Positions 8,398 to 16,640 of a DNA stretch of 51,589 nucleotides are shown here, one piece after another. A program made the translations under genes and the position numbers. The notes below the pieces were generated by a model that did not search any database, was not told the origin of the DNA, and saw nothing but the letters and a program-made list of their open reading frames with translations. The DNA lies in contig JAAYEH010000310.1 in NCBI GenBank assembly GCA_012728855.1, positions 1-51,589 of the forward strand, written 5' to 3'. The stretch is from Rhodopirellula sp. (GTDB lineage Bacteria; Planctomycetota; Planctomycetia; Pirellulales; Thermoguttaceae). The number at the start of each line of letters is the position of its first letter. Within the stretch, counting starts at the first letter, position 1.

Positions 8398-9432
8398 TCA
8401 AGCCAACGGAACCTTGTTCGGCGCCGAGGCGGTTTCCCGAACGTATCGTGGCACGGCATATCCCGGCAAGCGGCGGCGAAGCTCGCCGATCAGCCGCACG
8501 CCTTCCTCCGGCGCCACCTCAAAATGCGCCGCCCCGGCGACCCGATCCAGTTGGTGCAAATAATACGGCATAACGCGGAGGTCTACCAGTCGCTGGTAGA
8601 GTTCGGTCAGAACGTCTACGCCGTCGTTGACCCCTCGGAGCAGAACCGCTTGTTGCAGCACGGGCACTCCCGCGTCCACCAACCGCCCGATTGCCTCCTC
8701 GACCGCCCGATCGATCTCGGCGGGATGATTCACATGGAGCACCAGGATCGAGGTGAGGCGGCTCCCCCTAAACGTCTTTAAAAGAGCGTCCGTTACTCGT
8801 TGGGGAATAAGAACCGGTTGGCGGGTGTGGACCCTCAGACGTAGGAGGTGGGGAATGCCGTCAAGTCGGCCAACTAATCCGGCGAGTACTTCGTCATCTA
8901 AACAGAGGGGATCGCCGCCGCTGAGGATCACTTCGCTGACGGACTCTTCCGAGGCGATTTTTGCCAAGGCCATCTCCCAATGTAGTCCGTCGCGGCCCGA
9001 GGCTTCAAAAGGGAAGTGCCGGCGGAAGCAGAAGCGACAATGGACGGCGCAAACCGCAGTTGTTACCATTAGGACTCGGGCTTGGTATTTCCACAGGATG
9101 CCTCCCGGAAGTGTAGAACTAGCCTCCCCAATCGGGTCTGTGGTGAACCGCGAGGAGTGGATGAGTTCACCTTCTGTCGGCAGAACCTGCAGCAGGAGCG
9201 GGTCGCTGGGGTCGCCCATCCGGATGCGACTGAGATACGGCCGCGGCACCAAGAGCGGGAAACCCTTGGCCCCGAGCTTGGCCGTCTCGGCCAGCGACGG
9301 AGGCAGCTTGAGAAGTCGGCACAAGAGCGTCGGATCCCGCACGGCGTCGGCAAGGGCCGCCCGCCAATCGGGATAGCACGGCGCGGTGAGGCGGCAGTCG
9401 AGCGGGACGGTAGCGGGAGAAAGCAGAGGCAT
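8398..9432 (-). CDS. epmB: EF-P beta-lysylation radical-SAM protein (lysine 2,3-aminomutase type)
   Basis: Radical SAM enzyme that converts L-lysine to (R)-beta-lysine for attachment to elongation factor P. The 344-residue protein has the iron-sulfur motif CAVHCRFC (Cys at about 128, 132, 135) followed by FRRHFPFE, then SEVILSGGDPLCLDD and LRVHTRQPVLIP, as in the KamA/EpmB family. A PLP lysine is expected near the C-terminus. It lacks the long tail of clostridial KamA, which favours EpmB. The ATG at 9432 was chosen; an upstream TTG would add 12 residues. It is divergent from efp with 65 bp between starts, and epmA follows efp, which makes the EF-P role much more likely than lysine fermentation. 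Confidence 0.9.
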   Translation of the reverse strand: MPLLSPATVPLDCRLTAPCYPDWRAALADAVRDPTLLCRLLKLPPSLAETAKLGAKGFPLLVPRPYLSRIRMGDPSDPLLLQVLPTEGELIHSSRFTTDPIGEASSTLPGGILWKYQARVLMVTTAVCAVHCRFCFRRHFPFEASGRDGLHWEMALAKIASEESVSEVILSGGDPLCLDDEVLAGLVGRLDGIPHLLRLRVHTRQPVLIPQRVTDALLKTFRGSRLTSILVLHVNHPAEIDRAVEEAIGRLVDAGVPVLQQAVLLRGVNDGVDVLTELYQRLVDLRVMPYYLHQLDRVAGAAHFEVAPEEGVRLIGELRRRLPGYAVPRYVRETASAPNKVPLA

Positions 9433-9497
9433 ACGTCGGATCCTACGAGTCCTTTGGCAACCTTTCAATAAGCGATACAGCAGTACAGGAACAAGCC

Positions 9498-10067
9498 GTG
9501 GCGAGCTACAACACCAGCGATTTTCGCAAAGGACTCAAGGTCCAGATCGATGGCGATCCTTACTTGATGATCGAGTGCAATTTCGTCAAGCCGGGCAAGG
9601 GCCAGGCGCTCTACAAGTGCAAACTTCGCAACCTCACCCGCAACACGGTCCTGGACCGGACCTATAAGAGCGGCGACTCGCTCGATGCCGCCGATATCGA
9701 GGAAATCCAGGCCCAGTTCCTCTACCGGCAAGGCGAACAGTTCGTCTTCATGGACAACGAGTCGTACGAACAATACGAGCTTTCGGCAGCCCAGGTGGAC
9801 GAGGCTTGGAAGTATCTCAAAGAGTCGATGGTCTGCAGCATGCTTCTGTTCAACAACAGCCCGATCGGAGTGACGCCGCCGAACCACGTTGTCGTTCGCG
9901 TCGAGTATACGGAACCGGCGATTCGCGGCAACACGGCGACCAACGTCACCAAGCCGGCCAAAGTGGAAACCGGCGCGGAGCTGACGGTGCCCAACTTCGT
10001 GGAAACGGGCGAGTTGATCAAGGTCGACACACGGACCGGCGAATATATCGAGCGGGTGAAGGAGTAG
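9498..10067 (+). CDS. efp: Elongation factor P
   Basis: Ribosome-binding factor that relieves stalling at polyproline stretches. The 189-residue protein has the three beta-barrel layout of EF-P. The modified loop reads VKPGKGQA with Lys34 at the tip, the residue that carries beta-lysine in E. coli-type EF-P. The C-terminal part contains the family signature TATNVTKPAKVETGAELTVP. The start is a GTG giving MASYNTSDFRKGLKV. Lys34 agrees with the adjacent epmA and epmB. The Pro/Ala-rich TPR protein nearby is the sort of product that might need EF-P, which is inference. Confidence 0.97.
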   Translation: MASYNTSDFRKGLKVQIDGDPYLMIECNFVKPGKGQALYKCKLRNLTRNTVLDRTYKSGDSLDAADIEEIQAQFLYRQGEQFVFMDNESYEQYELSAAQVDEAWKYLKESMVCSMLLFNNSPIGVTPPNHVVVRVEYTEPAIRGNTATNVTKPAKVETGAELTVPNFVETGELIKVDTRTGEYIERVKE

Positions 10068-10080
10068 TCCGGCGACGCTT

Positions 10081-10181
10081 GGAGCCTATCCCAAAACCGA
10101 GTCAGGAGAAGGGGACAGGCACATTGTGCTCCGAAGACTCCGCAAAATGAGCCAGTCCCCAACGGTTTTGGGATAGGCTCC
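10081..10181 (+). repeat. Palindromic mobile repeat, subfamily A, copy 1
   Basis: 101 bp bounded by a perfect 18-bp inverted repeat (ggagcctatcccaaaacc / complement). The interior holds ggggacaggcac and gagccagtcccc around the spacer ctccgaagactccgc. Copies lie at 23459-23557 and 23620-23726. It occupies the efp-epmA gap. Resemblance to REP/MITE elements moved by Y1 (RAYT) transposases is inferred. Confidence 0.8.
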
Positions 10182-10202
10182 TGGCCTCTGGGGGCGACGG
10201 CA

Positions 10203-11195
10203 ATGGCCGAAGCGACGCATGAAGATCAACGCGATTTCCATCCGTCCGCCCCGTGGGTCAATCTGCGACTGCGTGCCCATCTGCTCCGCACGACTCGCGA
10301 GTTTTTCGACGCCAAGGGCTTTCTCGAGGTCGAGACGCCGATTCTCTCGGCCGACACGGTGATCGACCGCCATCTCGATCCGTTTTCAGTCGAGGCCGGC
10401 CCGCTGCCGGGTATTCCCGAGAGGCTTTGGCTGCAGACCTCGCCGGAGTTCGCCATGAAGCGGATGCTCGCCGCGGGCGCCGGGTCGATCTATCAGGTCA
10501 GTCGGGTCTTCCGTCGCGGCGAACTGGGGCCGTTGCACAATCCCGAATTCACGATGATCGAATGGTATTACGCCGGCGCCGCTTGGAACGATGGCCTGCA
10601 AGTGCTCAATGAACTCAGCGAGGCGTTGCTGCGCCGCGGGTCGGCGGAACGGATCTCCTACGCCGAGGCTTTTCGCTGTCACGCGGGCGTGGATCCGCAC
10701 ACGGCCGATCCGCTGGAGCTTGCGCAGGTTGCGCGCAAGTCCGGGGTTGAAATTCCGGCGAGCCTTCGTGCGGACGACCGCGACGGTTGGCTCGATCTAC
10801 TGCTGGTCGAACGAGTTCAGCCGCACCTTGGACACGACCGACCTGCGATTGTCTACGACTATCCGGCCAGCCAGGCCGCGTTGGCACGGGTTCGCCCCGG
10901 CCCGCCTGCCGTCGCGGAACGGTTCGAGTTGTACGTCGCCGGGATCGAATTGGCCAACGGATATCACGAACTCCTCGACCCCGAAATCCTCCGCATCCGC
11001 AACGGCGCCGCCAATGCCCATCGGCAGTCGGACGGCAAGGATCGTTTGCCGGAGGAAAGCCGCTTGTTGGACGCTATGGACGCCGGCCTGCCGCCGTCGG
11101 TGGGGGTGGCGATGGGATTCGATCGCGTGGTGATGCTGGCTGCCGGTGCGAGTTGTCTGTCGGAAGTGATCGCCTTTCCGATGGACCGGGCATGA
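10203..11195 (+). CDS. epmA: EF-P lysyl ligase (truncated class II lysyl-tRNA synthetase homologue)
   Basis: Activates beta-lysine with ATP and joins it to Lys34 of EF-P. At 330 residues it is only a class II aminoacyl-tRNA synthetase catalytic core and has no anticodon-binding domain, the hallmark of EpmA/PoxA/GenX. Motif 1 is near FFDAKGFLEVETPIL, motif 2 is QVSRVFRRGELGPLHNPEF followed by TMIEWY, and motif 3 is GVAMGFDRVVML. The ELANGYHELLDP segment is also characteristic. It is 135 bp downstream of efp on the same strand with a palindromic element between, and 34 bp upstream of tadA. Confidence 0.93.
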   Translation: MAEATHEDQRDFHPSAPWVNLRLRAHLLRTTREFFDAKGFLEVETPILSADTVIDRHLDPFSVEAGPLPGIPERLWLQTSPEFAMKRMLAAGAGSIYQVSRVFRRGELGPLHNPEFTMIEWYYAGAAWNDGLQVLNELSEALLRRGSAERISYAEAFRCHAGVDPHTADPLELAQVARKSGVEIPASLRADDRDGWLDLLLVERVQPHLGHDRPAIVYDYPASQAALARVRPGPPAVAERFELYVAGIELANGYHELLDPEILRIRNGAANAHRQSDGKDRLPEESRLLDAMDAGLPPSVGVAMGFDRVVMLAAGASCLSEVIAFPMDRA

Positions 11196-11229
11196 AAAAG
11201 CAGATCGGCTTTTCCCACTTTGGAACGAC

Positions 11230-11691
11230 ATGATGCATGAACATTTCATGAAAATGGCCCTCGGAGAGGCCGAACAAGCCTTCGCCGAAGACGAGGTGCC
11301 GGTCGGAGCGGTCATCGTGCATGAGGATCGAGTCATCGCCTCGGCGCACAACCAACGTGAGCAGCTTCGCGACCCCACGGCCCATGCAGAGATGATTGCG
11401 ATTACGCAGGCCGCCGACTCCCTCGGTTCCTGGCGGCTGGAGGGTTGCACGCTCTACGTCACACTGGAGCCGTGCCCGATGTGCGCCGGGGCCATTCTCC
11501 AGGCACGGATTGCGGCAGTGGTTTACGGCGCCACCGACCTGAAGGCCGGCGCCGTCCGAACGCTCTATCAACTCCTGGAAGATTCCCGGCTGAATCACCG
11601 GTGTCTGGTTGTGGCCGGCATCCTGTCCGGACCGTGCGGTGAGATTCTCTCGAGATTCTTTCAACGGCAGCGGCTATTGGGCAAAAAATGA
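11230..11691 (+). CDS. tadA: tRNA-specific adenosine deaminase
   Basis: Deaminates A34 of tRNA-Arg(ACG) to inosine. The 153-residue protein has the zinc cytidine-deaminase fold: HAE (His52, Glu54) supplies a zinc ligand and the proton shuttle, and PCPMCAGA (Cys82, Cys85) supplies the other ligands. LYVTLEPCPMC and ARIAAVVYGATDLKAGAV are standard for TadA. Two consecutive ATG codons (11230 and 11233) are possible starts. It follows epmA closely, forming a translation-factor cluster with efp. Confidence 0.93.
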   Translation: MMHEHFMKMALGEAEQAFAEDEVPVGAVIVHEDRVIASAHNQREQLRDPTAHAEMIAITQAADSLGSWRLEGCTLYVTLEPCPMCAGAILQARIAAVVYGATDLKAGAVRTLYQLLEDSRLNHRCLVVAGILSGPCGEILSRFFQRQRLLGKK

Positions 11692-11824
11692 GATGTTGCT
11701 TGACATCCGCTCGTCGCAGGGCCGATAATCGAGCTAAACCCGGCGCCGGCCGGGGACATCCAAGCACGTTGCCGCGGTCAGACGATCGCGCGAGCAGACT
11801 TTTCCCGCCAGGAGAACCAAGACC

Positions 11825-13189
11825 ATGACGAAACTCAATCGCCGACAGTTCCTGGACCGTTCCACGAAGACCAGCTTAGGGATGGCGGCTGGAGTGACCA
11901 TCCTGGCCCATGCCGCTTCGGTGCGCGGAGCGCCGGCCAACGAGAAAGTGGTGCTGGCGGCGATTGGGATCGGTGGCCGCGGCAATCATCTGTCCCAAGG
12001 CTTCCTCGAACGCGGCGATACTGTGTACGCCTATGTCTGCGACACGGACATCAAGAAGGCGGAGGGCCGCGCGGCGGAGATTTCTCAGAAGCAAGGTTCC
12101 GAGGCCAAACCGCTGCAGGATTTCCGCAAGGCGTTGGAGGATAAATCGGTCGATGCCGTCATCTCGGCGACGCCCGATCACTGGCACGCGTTATCGACCG
12201 TTTGGTCCTGCCAGGCAGGCAAGGACGTCTACGTGGAGAAGCCGGCCTGCCATAGCTGCTGGGAAGGCCGCAAGATGGTCGAGGCGGCGCGGAAGTACAA
12301 ACGGATCGTGCAACTCGGCACGCAGAATCGCAGCGCGCCGTACAACATGGCGGCAAAGAAGTACATCGAGGACGGCAAGCTCGGCAAGATCCACATGTGC
12401 CGGATTTACAATCAGAAATCGTGGGGCAACCTCCCCGCGGCACCGGACAGCGATCCGCCCGCCGGGCTCGACTGGAGCATGTGGAACGGCCCGGCGCCCG
12501 AACACCGCTACAATGCCGCGCTGCACCGAGGATGGCACCATCTCTGGCGTTACTCCGGCGGCGACATCGCCAACGACGCCAGCCATCAGATCGATCTGGC
12601 GCGATGGCTCTGCGGCGTCGAGTACCCTACGAGCGCCTATTCGGTCGGCGGCCGTTGGGCCAGCGAAGGCGTGATGGAAACGCCGGACAGCCAGGTGGCC
12701 GTCTTCGAATTCCCGGAAATGGTCGTGACCTTTGAACTGACCCTCTATACGCCCTACATGCTCAAGACCGATTCAGTGATTCGCGATAACGACATGTTTC
12801 CCTACTGGCCGCAGAACGCCACGCGAATCGAAATCTACGGCACGGAAGGGTTCATGTGCGTCGGCCGGCACGGCGGGGGCTGGCAGGTCTACGATCGGCC
12901 CAAAGATCGGCTCCCCGTGGTCAAGGAGCAGTGTTACGGCCGATTCCCCGATCCGGAGCACAAGGAGAACTTCATCCAGTGCATCCGCAGCCGCGAGTTG
13001 CCCAATGCCGACATTGAGAAGGGTCACCGAAGCGCCTTGATGATCCACTACGCCAACATCAGCTACCGGTTGGGCGGCGAAAAGGTCGTTGTCGATCCCG
13101 AGACCGAGCAGATCAAGGATAACCCGAAGGCGATGAAACTCTTCAAGCGAGATTATCGCGCGCCGTACGTGGTGCCGGACGAGGTCTGA
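11825..13189 (+). CDS. Tat-exported Gfo/Idh/MocA-family oxidoreductase
   Basis: 454 residues. A Tat signal at the N-terminus (NRRQFLDRSTKTSLGMAAG, ending near SVRGA) precedes a Rossmann fold (VVLAAIGIGGRGNHLSQGF), the family signature DVYVEKPACHSCWEGRKM and the C-terminal beta-sheet domain. AGGAG precedes the ATG. These proteins bind NAD(P) and act on sugars or inositols. In planctomycetes the exported forms are highly multiplied and their substrates are mostly unknown. It converges on dapL across a hairpin. Confidence 0.9.
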   Translation: MTKLNRRQFLDRSTKTSLGMAAGVTILAHAASVRGAPANEKVVLAAIGIGGRGNHLSQGFLERGDTVYAYVCDTDIKKAEGRAAEISQKQGSEAKPLQDFRKALEDKSVDAVISATPDHWHALSTVWSCQAGKDVYVEKPACHSCWEGRKMVEAARKYKRIVQLGTQNRSAPYNMAAKKYIEDGKLGKIHMCRIYNQKSWGNLPAAPDSDPPAGLDWSMWNGPAPEHRYNAALHRGWHHLWRYSGGDIANDASHQIDLARWLCGVEYPTSAYSVGGRWASEGVMETPDSQVAVFEFPEMVVTFELTLYTPYMLKTDSVIRDNDMFPYWPQNATRIEIYGTEGFMCVGRHGGGWQVYDRPKDRLPVVKEQCYGRFPDPEHKENFIQCIRSRELPNADIEKGHRSALMIHYANISYRLGGEKVVVDPETEQIKDNPKAMKLFKRDYRAPYVVPDEV

Positions 13190-13234
13190 GCGAGTTGCCC
13201 ATTGCACTGTCTGCGACGTACCATCAGAATTCCC

Positions 13235-13268
13235 ATCAGCCCGGCTGCTTCCGAGCAGCCGGGCTGAT
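13235..13268. terminator. 15-bp hairpin between convergent genes
   Basis: Arms 13235-13249 and 13254-13268 (atcagcccggctgct / complement) with a 4-base loop. The core matches the hairpins downstream of lpxA. It lies between the stops of the Gfo/Idh oxidoreductase and dapL, consistent with a bidirectional terminator. Confidence 0.6.
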
Positions 13269-13297
13269 AAATGGATAAGCTCTCATCTCCCGTCGCC

Positions 13298-14530
13298 TTA
13301 GAACCGCAGCGAGATTCGCTTCAACCGTTCTTCGGTTTCCGCCATCAGGCCGTCCTCGGCTGCTTCGTCCTCGGCGACGTACGTGACGGAGAATCGCAGA
13401 AACGCGCCGGCGTCGTCCCAGGGAACCGTCGAGATGGAATGTTCGGCAATCAGGTACTGGCTGGCCGCTTCGGCGGTTGGGAAACTCGGCCCCCCGGCGA
13501 TGCCTTTGGGGCTTGGCGTGTAGAGGAAATAGGAACCGCCCGGCATTTCGCACTGGAAACCGCAACGGCGAAGCGTGGCCACCAGCTTGGTGAGACGCCG
13601 GCGGTATTTCTCGCGGATCCGGCGAGGGATGTCTGCATCGTCCAGCGCGGCAGCGGCCGCTTTCTGCGTCGCGATGAATTGCCCCGAATCGGTGTTGTCC
13701 TTTACGTCGGCGAATGCCTGCACGATGCGCGGATGGCCGCAGACCCAGCCCATCCGCCAGCCGATCATGTTCCAACCTTTGGAAAGCGAGTGGATCTCGA
13801 CGCCGACGTCCATCGCCCCGGGCGTCTGAAGGAAACTGAGCGGTTCGCCCTCGAACGTCAGCATGACGTGGGCGGCATCCTGGACGACCACGATACGGTT
13901 CTGCAAGGCGAATTCGACCACGCGTTGGTAAAACTCGCGCGTGGCGACGCGGCCGGTGGGGCTGTTCGGGTAGTTCAACACCAGCAGTTTCGCCCGCTGC
14001 CGCACTGGCTCGGGGATCGATTCCAAGTCGGGATGGAAGCCGTGGTCCGGCAGCAGCGGCAACGGGTGGACCTCGCCGCCGTAGTACTTGGTGTACGTGC
14101 CGGCGACGGGATAGCCGGGCACGGTCATCAGCGTGATGTCGCCGGGATTGATGAACACCGCGGGCAAAATCGCCAGTGCCGGTTTGCTGCCGATGGCATG
14201 GTTGATCTGAGTTGCCGGATCGAGCCGGACGGCAAACTCGCGGGCCATGAAGCGGGCGACCGCCTCGCGGAAAGCGGGGATGCCGTTGTCGGCGTAGCCG
14301 CGGTTTTCCGGCTTGTTGATCTCCTCCGCCATCACGTGGCGGACCGTTTTGGCCGCCATCTCATCGTTCTCGCCAATGCCGAAATCGATCAGCCGCCGCT
14401 CGGGGTGCTCCGCCAATGCCTTGCGCTTGGCCCTCTTGATCTTCTCGAACTTGTAGATCTCATTGCCCTTGCCGTAGCGGGCGCCCCCGATTCGCTCGGC
14501 AAACAACTGCTGAAAGTAAGGATCGCTCAT
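13298..14530 (-). CDS. dapL: LL-diaminopimelate aminotransferase
   Basis: PLP-dependent fold-type I aminotransferase, 410 residues, that makes LL-diaminopimelate from tetrahydrodipicolinate in lysine and peptidoglycan synthesis. It shows the DapL opening (YGKGNEIYKFEKIKRAKRKA, then LIDFGIGENDEMA), GYADNGIPAFREAVARFM, the substrate loop VLNYPNSPTGRVA, and the PLP lysine in SLSKGWNMIGWRMG. DapL is the usual route in planctomycetes and chlamydiae. Related class I aminotransferases are hard to separate by eye, but GIGENDE and ENRGYADNGI strongly favour DapL. Confidence 0.88.
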   Translation of the reverse strand: MSDPYFQQLFAERIGGARYGKGNEIYKFEKIKRAKRKALAEHPERRLIDFGIGENDEMAAKTVRHVMAEEINKPENRGYADNGIPAFREAVARFMAREFAVRLDPATQINHAIGSKPALAILPAVFINPGDITLMTVPGYPVAGTYTKYYGGEVHPLPLLPDHGFHPDLESIPEPVRQRAKLLVLNYPNSPTGRVATREFYQRVVEFALQNRIVVVQDAAHVMLTFEGEPLSFLQTPGAMDVGVEIHSLSKGWNMIGWRMGWVCGHPRIVQAFADVKDNTDSGQFIATQKAAAAALDDADIPRRIREKYRRRLTKLVATLRRCGFQCEMPGGSYFLYTPSPKGIAGGPSFPTAEAASQYLIAEHSISTVPWDDAGAFLRFSVTYVAEDEAAEDGLMAETEERLKRISLRF

Positions 14531-14700
14531 GGTCGCTCAATGCAAGAAGAAACTCAAATCGCCGCTGTTAAGAACTCCATAGTGTACCCCTGCTGCAGAC
14601 TCGCTGCAAGGCGACGGCAGCGGAGTCTATCGCCGGCGGCCACGGCATGGTTATATTAGGGAACGAGCAATACCATGAAACTCACGAAACGGAGGCACGC

Positions 14701-16551
14701 ATGAGAGTCCTGATGTTTGCCGCCATGATGGCGCTGGCGCCCTTGGCGACCGCGGAGCAAAACCCGTCGGCGGCCTATATCCAGCGGGCGATGACAATGC
14801 TGGAGGATTCAACGCCCGAAGGGTTCCAGGTAACCTGGCGATCTTATCCGCTGTTTGCCCGCCAGTATGAGCCGCAACCAGCCGCGACGCGCACTTTGCT
14901 GGTGCAAGGCTGCGAGAAGCGGACACACACATTGGCGCTCGTTGCCAAGGGTAGCGCGCCGGGGATCAGTCATTTTGTGGTGCATGCTCCGGCCCGCCAG
15001 GCCGCCGCGGATGGCCACGCCGCCACGGCGCCGGCTACGGAAGAAGCGGAGATCCTCACTCCTCCGCCGGCGCCGCAACCGCGGATCAATGGCGCGAAGG
15101 TCTTCGGCGCCCGCCCCGGTCATCCGCTGCTGTACACGATTGCCGCCACCGGCCGGCGACCGATGACATTCTCGGTCGCAAACCTCCCCGAGGGCCTACG
15201 CGTCGCCCCGGAAACGGGGCGAATCTCCGGCGCGGTGGCCGAGCGGGGAACCTATCGAGTGATGCTCCGCGCAGAGAACGCATTGGGCCACGCCCAACGC
15301 GAACTCCGCATCGTTGTGGGCGACCAACTTCTCCTGACTCCTCTATTGGGATGTAATACCTGGGGAGGCTGGGGAGCAAAAGTGACCGATGCCAATGTCC
15401 GTGCCGCCGCCAAGGCCATGATCGACACCGGTTTGGTCCATCACGGTTGGCAGTACATCAACATCGACGACGGCTGGCAGGGACACCGCGGAGGCCCCTA
15501 CGCCGCCATTCTTCCCAATGACAGATTTCCCGACATGAAGGCCCTTTGCGACGATATTCACGACCTGGGCCTGAAGGCGGGCATCTACTCCACGCCTTGG
15601 ACGACCAGCTATGCCGGGTTCGTCGGCGGGTCGAGCGATGATCCCCAGGGCGCCTGGGAGCGGCCTAAGGCAGTGCGAGACGGCTGGCGATGCGGCAAAC
15701 ACTTTTTTGAGACCAACGACGCCCGGCAATGGGCCGCCTGGGGCTTCGACTACGCCAAGTACGATTGGGGCGTCGACGAGGTGGCGATCACCCGGCGGAT
15801 GGCCGAGGCGTTGGCCGCCGGCGATCGCGACATCGTCCTGGAATTGTCGAATTCCGTTCCCTTGGACAAAGCGGCCGAACACACGAGCCTGGCGCATCTT
15901 TCGCGAACGACCGGCGATCTGGTCGACTACTGGGACCGTTCGCGAATGCCTGAGGGCATACGCCGCTGGGCGGTGGGCATTCGCGAAGTATGGCTCGCGC
16001 ACGACGCCTGGGCCCCGCACCAGCGGCCCGGACATTGGAACCATGCCTGCAATCTCCGCATCGGTCTGTTGGGCGGGTGGAGGAATCAACCGCTGACGCC
16101 GACCCATCTGACCCCCAACGAGCAATACACGCACATCAGCCTCTGGTGCCTCTGGGGATCGCCGATGATCATCGGCACGCCGATCGAGCGGCTCGATCCG
16201 TTCACCTTGTCGATGCTCTCCAACGACGAGGTTCTCGAAGTCAACCAGGATCCGATGGGGATCCAAGGCCGGCGAACCAAGGCGCGCGGCGGCGAGGCGG
16301 TGGTCAAGCCGCTGGAGGACGGCTCGAAGGCGGTGGGCCTGTTCAACCCGAGCGACGAACCGGCGAAAGTCTCGATCGAGTGGTCCACGCTGGGGCTGAA
16401 GGGCAAATGCAAGGTTCGCGACCTGTGGCGGCAGAAAGACCTCGGAGTTCATTCCACGGAGTTCACGGCCGAGGTTCGTCCGCACGGAGTCGTGCTGGTG
16501 CGGGTTGAGGATACCGCGTCATCCCCTGGCGCGGCAGCGGACGGCAATTGA
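14701..16551 (+). CDS. Exported GH27-type alpha-galactosidase
   Basis: 616 residues. A signal peptide (MRVLMFAAMMALAPLATA) is followed by an N-terminal carbohydrate-binding-like region and a putative Ig domain (FSVANLPEGLRVAPETGRIS). The (beta/alpha)8 GH27 core then begins LLGCNTWGGWG, with QYINIDDGWQ and WGFDYAKYDWG (predicted nucleophile Asp355). RTTGDLVDYWD supplies the probable acid/base Asp, and GHWNHACNLRIG and LWCLWGSPMIIG follow. A C-terminal beta-sandwich ends the protein. The usual Cys after the nucleophile motif (KYDxC) is absent. GGAGG precedes the ATG at 14701; a start at 14647 would delay the signal peptide. It precedes a sugar-isomerase-like gene by 89 bp, so co-transcription is likely. 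Confidence 0.87.
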   Translation: MRVLMFAAMMALAPLATAEQNPSAAYIQRAMTMLEDSTPEGFQVTWRSYPLFARQYEPQPAATRTLLVQGCEKRTHTLALVAKGSAPGISHFVVHAPARQAAADGHAATAPATEEAEILTPPPAPQPRINGAKVFGARPGHPLLYTIAATGRRPMTFSVANLPEGLRVAPETGRISGAVAERGTYRVMLRAENALGHAQRELRIVVGDQLLLTPLLGCNTWGGWGAKVTDANVRAAAKAMIDTGLVHHGWQYINIDDGWQGHRGGPYAAILPNDRFPDMKALCDDIHDLGLKAGIYSTPWTTSYAGFVGGSSDDPQGAWERPKAVRDGWRCGKHFFETNDARQWAAWGFDYAKYDWGVDEVAITRRMAEALAAGDRDIVLELSNSVPLDKAAEHTSLAHLSRTTGDLVDYWDRSRMPEGIRRWAVGIREVWLAHDAWAPHQRPGHWNHACNLRIGLLGGWRNQPLTPTHLTPNEQYTHISLWCLWGSPMIIGTPIERLDPFTLSMLSNDEVLEVNQDPMGIQGRRTKARGGEAVVKPLEDGSKAVGLFNPSDEPAKVSIEWSTLGLKGKCKVRDLWRQKDLGVHSTEFTAEVRPHGVVLVRVEDTASSPGAAADGN

Positions 16552-16640
16552 CTTCGGTCCGGGCGTGTTCCTTGGGTGGTTGTTGAGTGAGTTGCGTTGG
16601 GAAATTCATCTCACGGCAGCGAGAGCGGAGGGCGATCATT

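Noticed and set aside
8398..9432. Lysine 2,3-aminomutase for lysine degradation
   Set aside because: Adjacent efp and epmA and the shorter length point to EpmB instead.
13271..14659. 462-codon open frame on plus
   Set aside because: Antisense to dapL, whose motifs are unmistakable.
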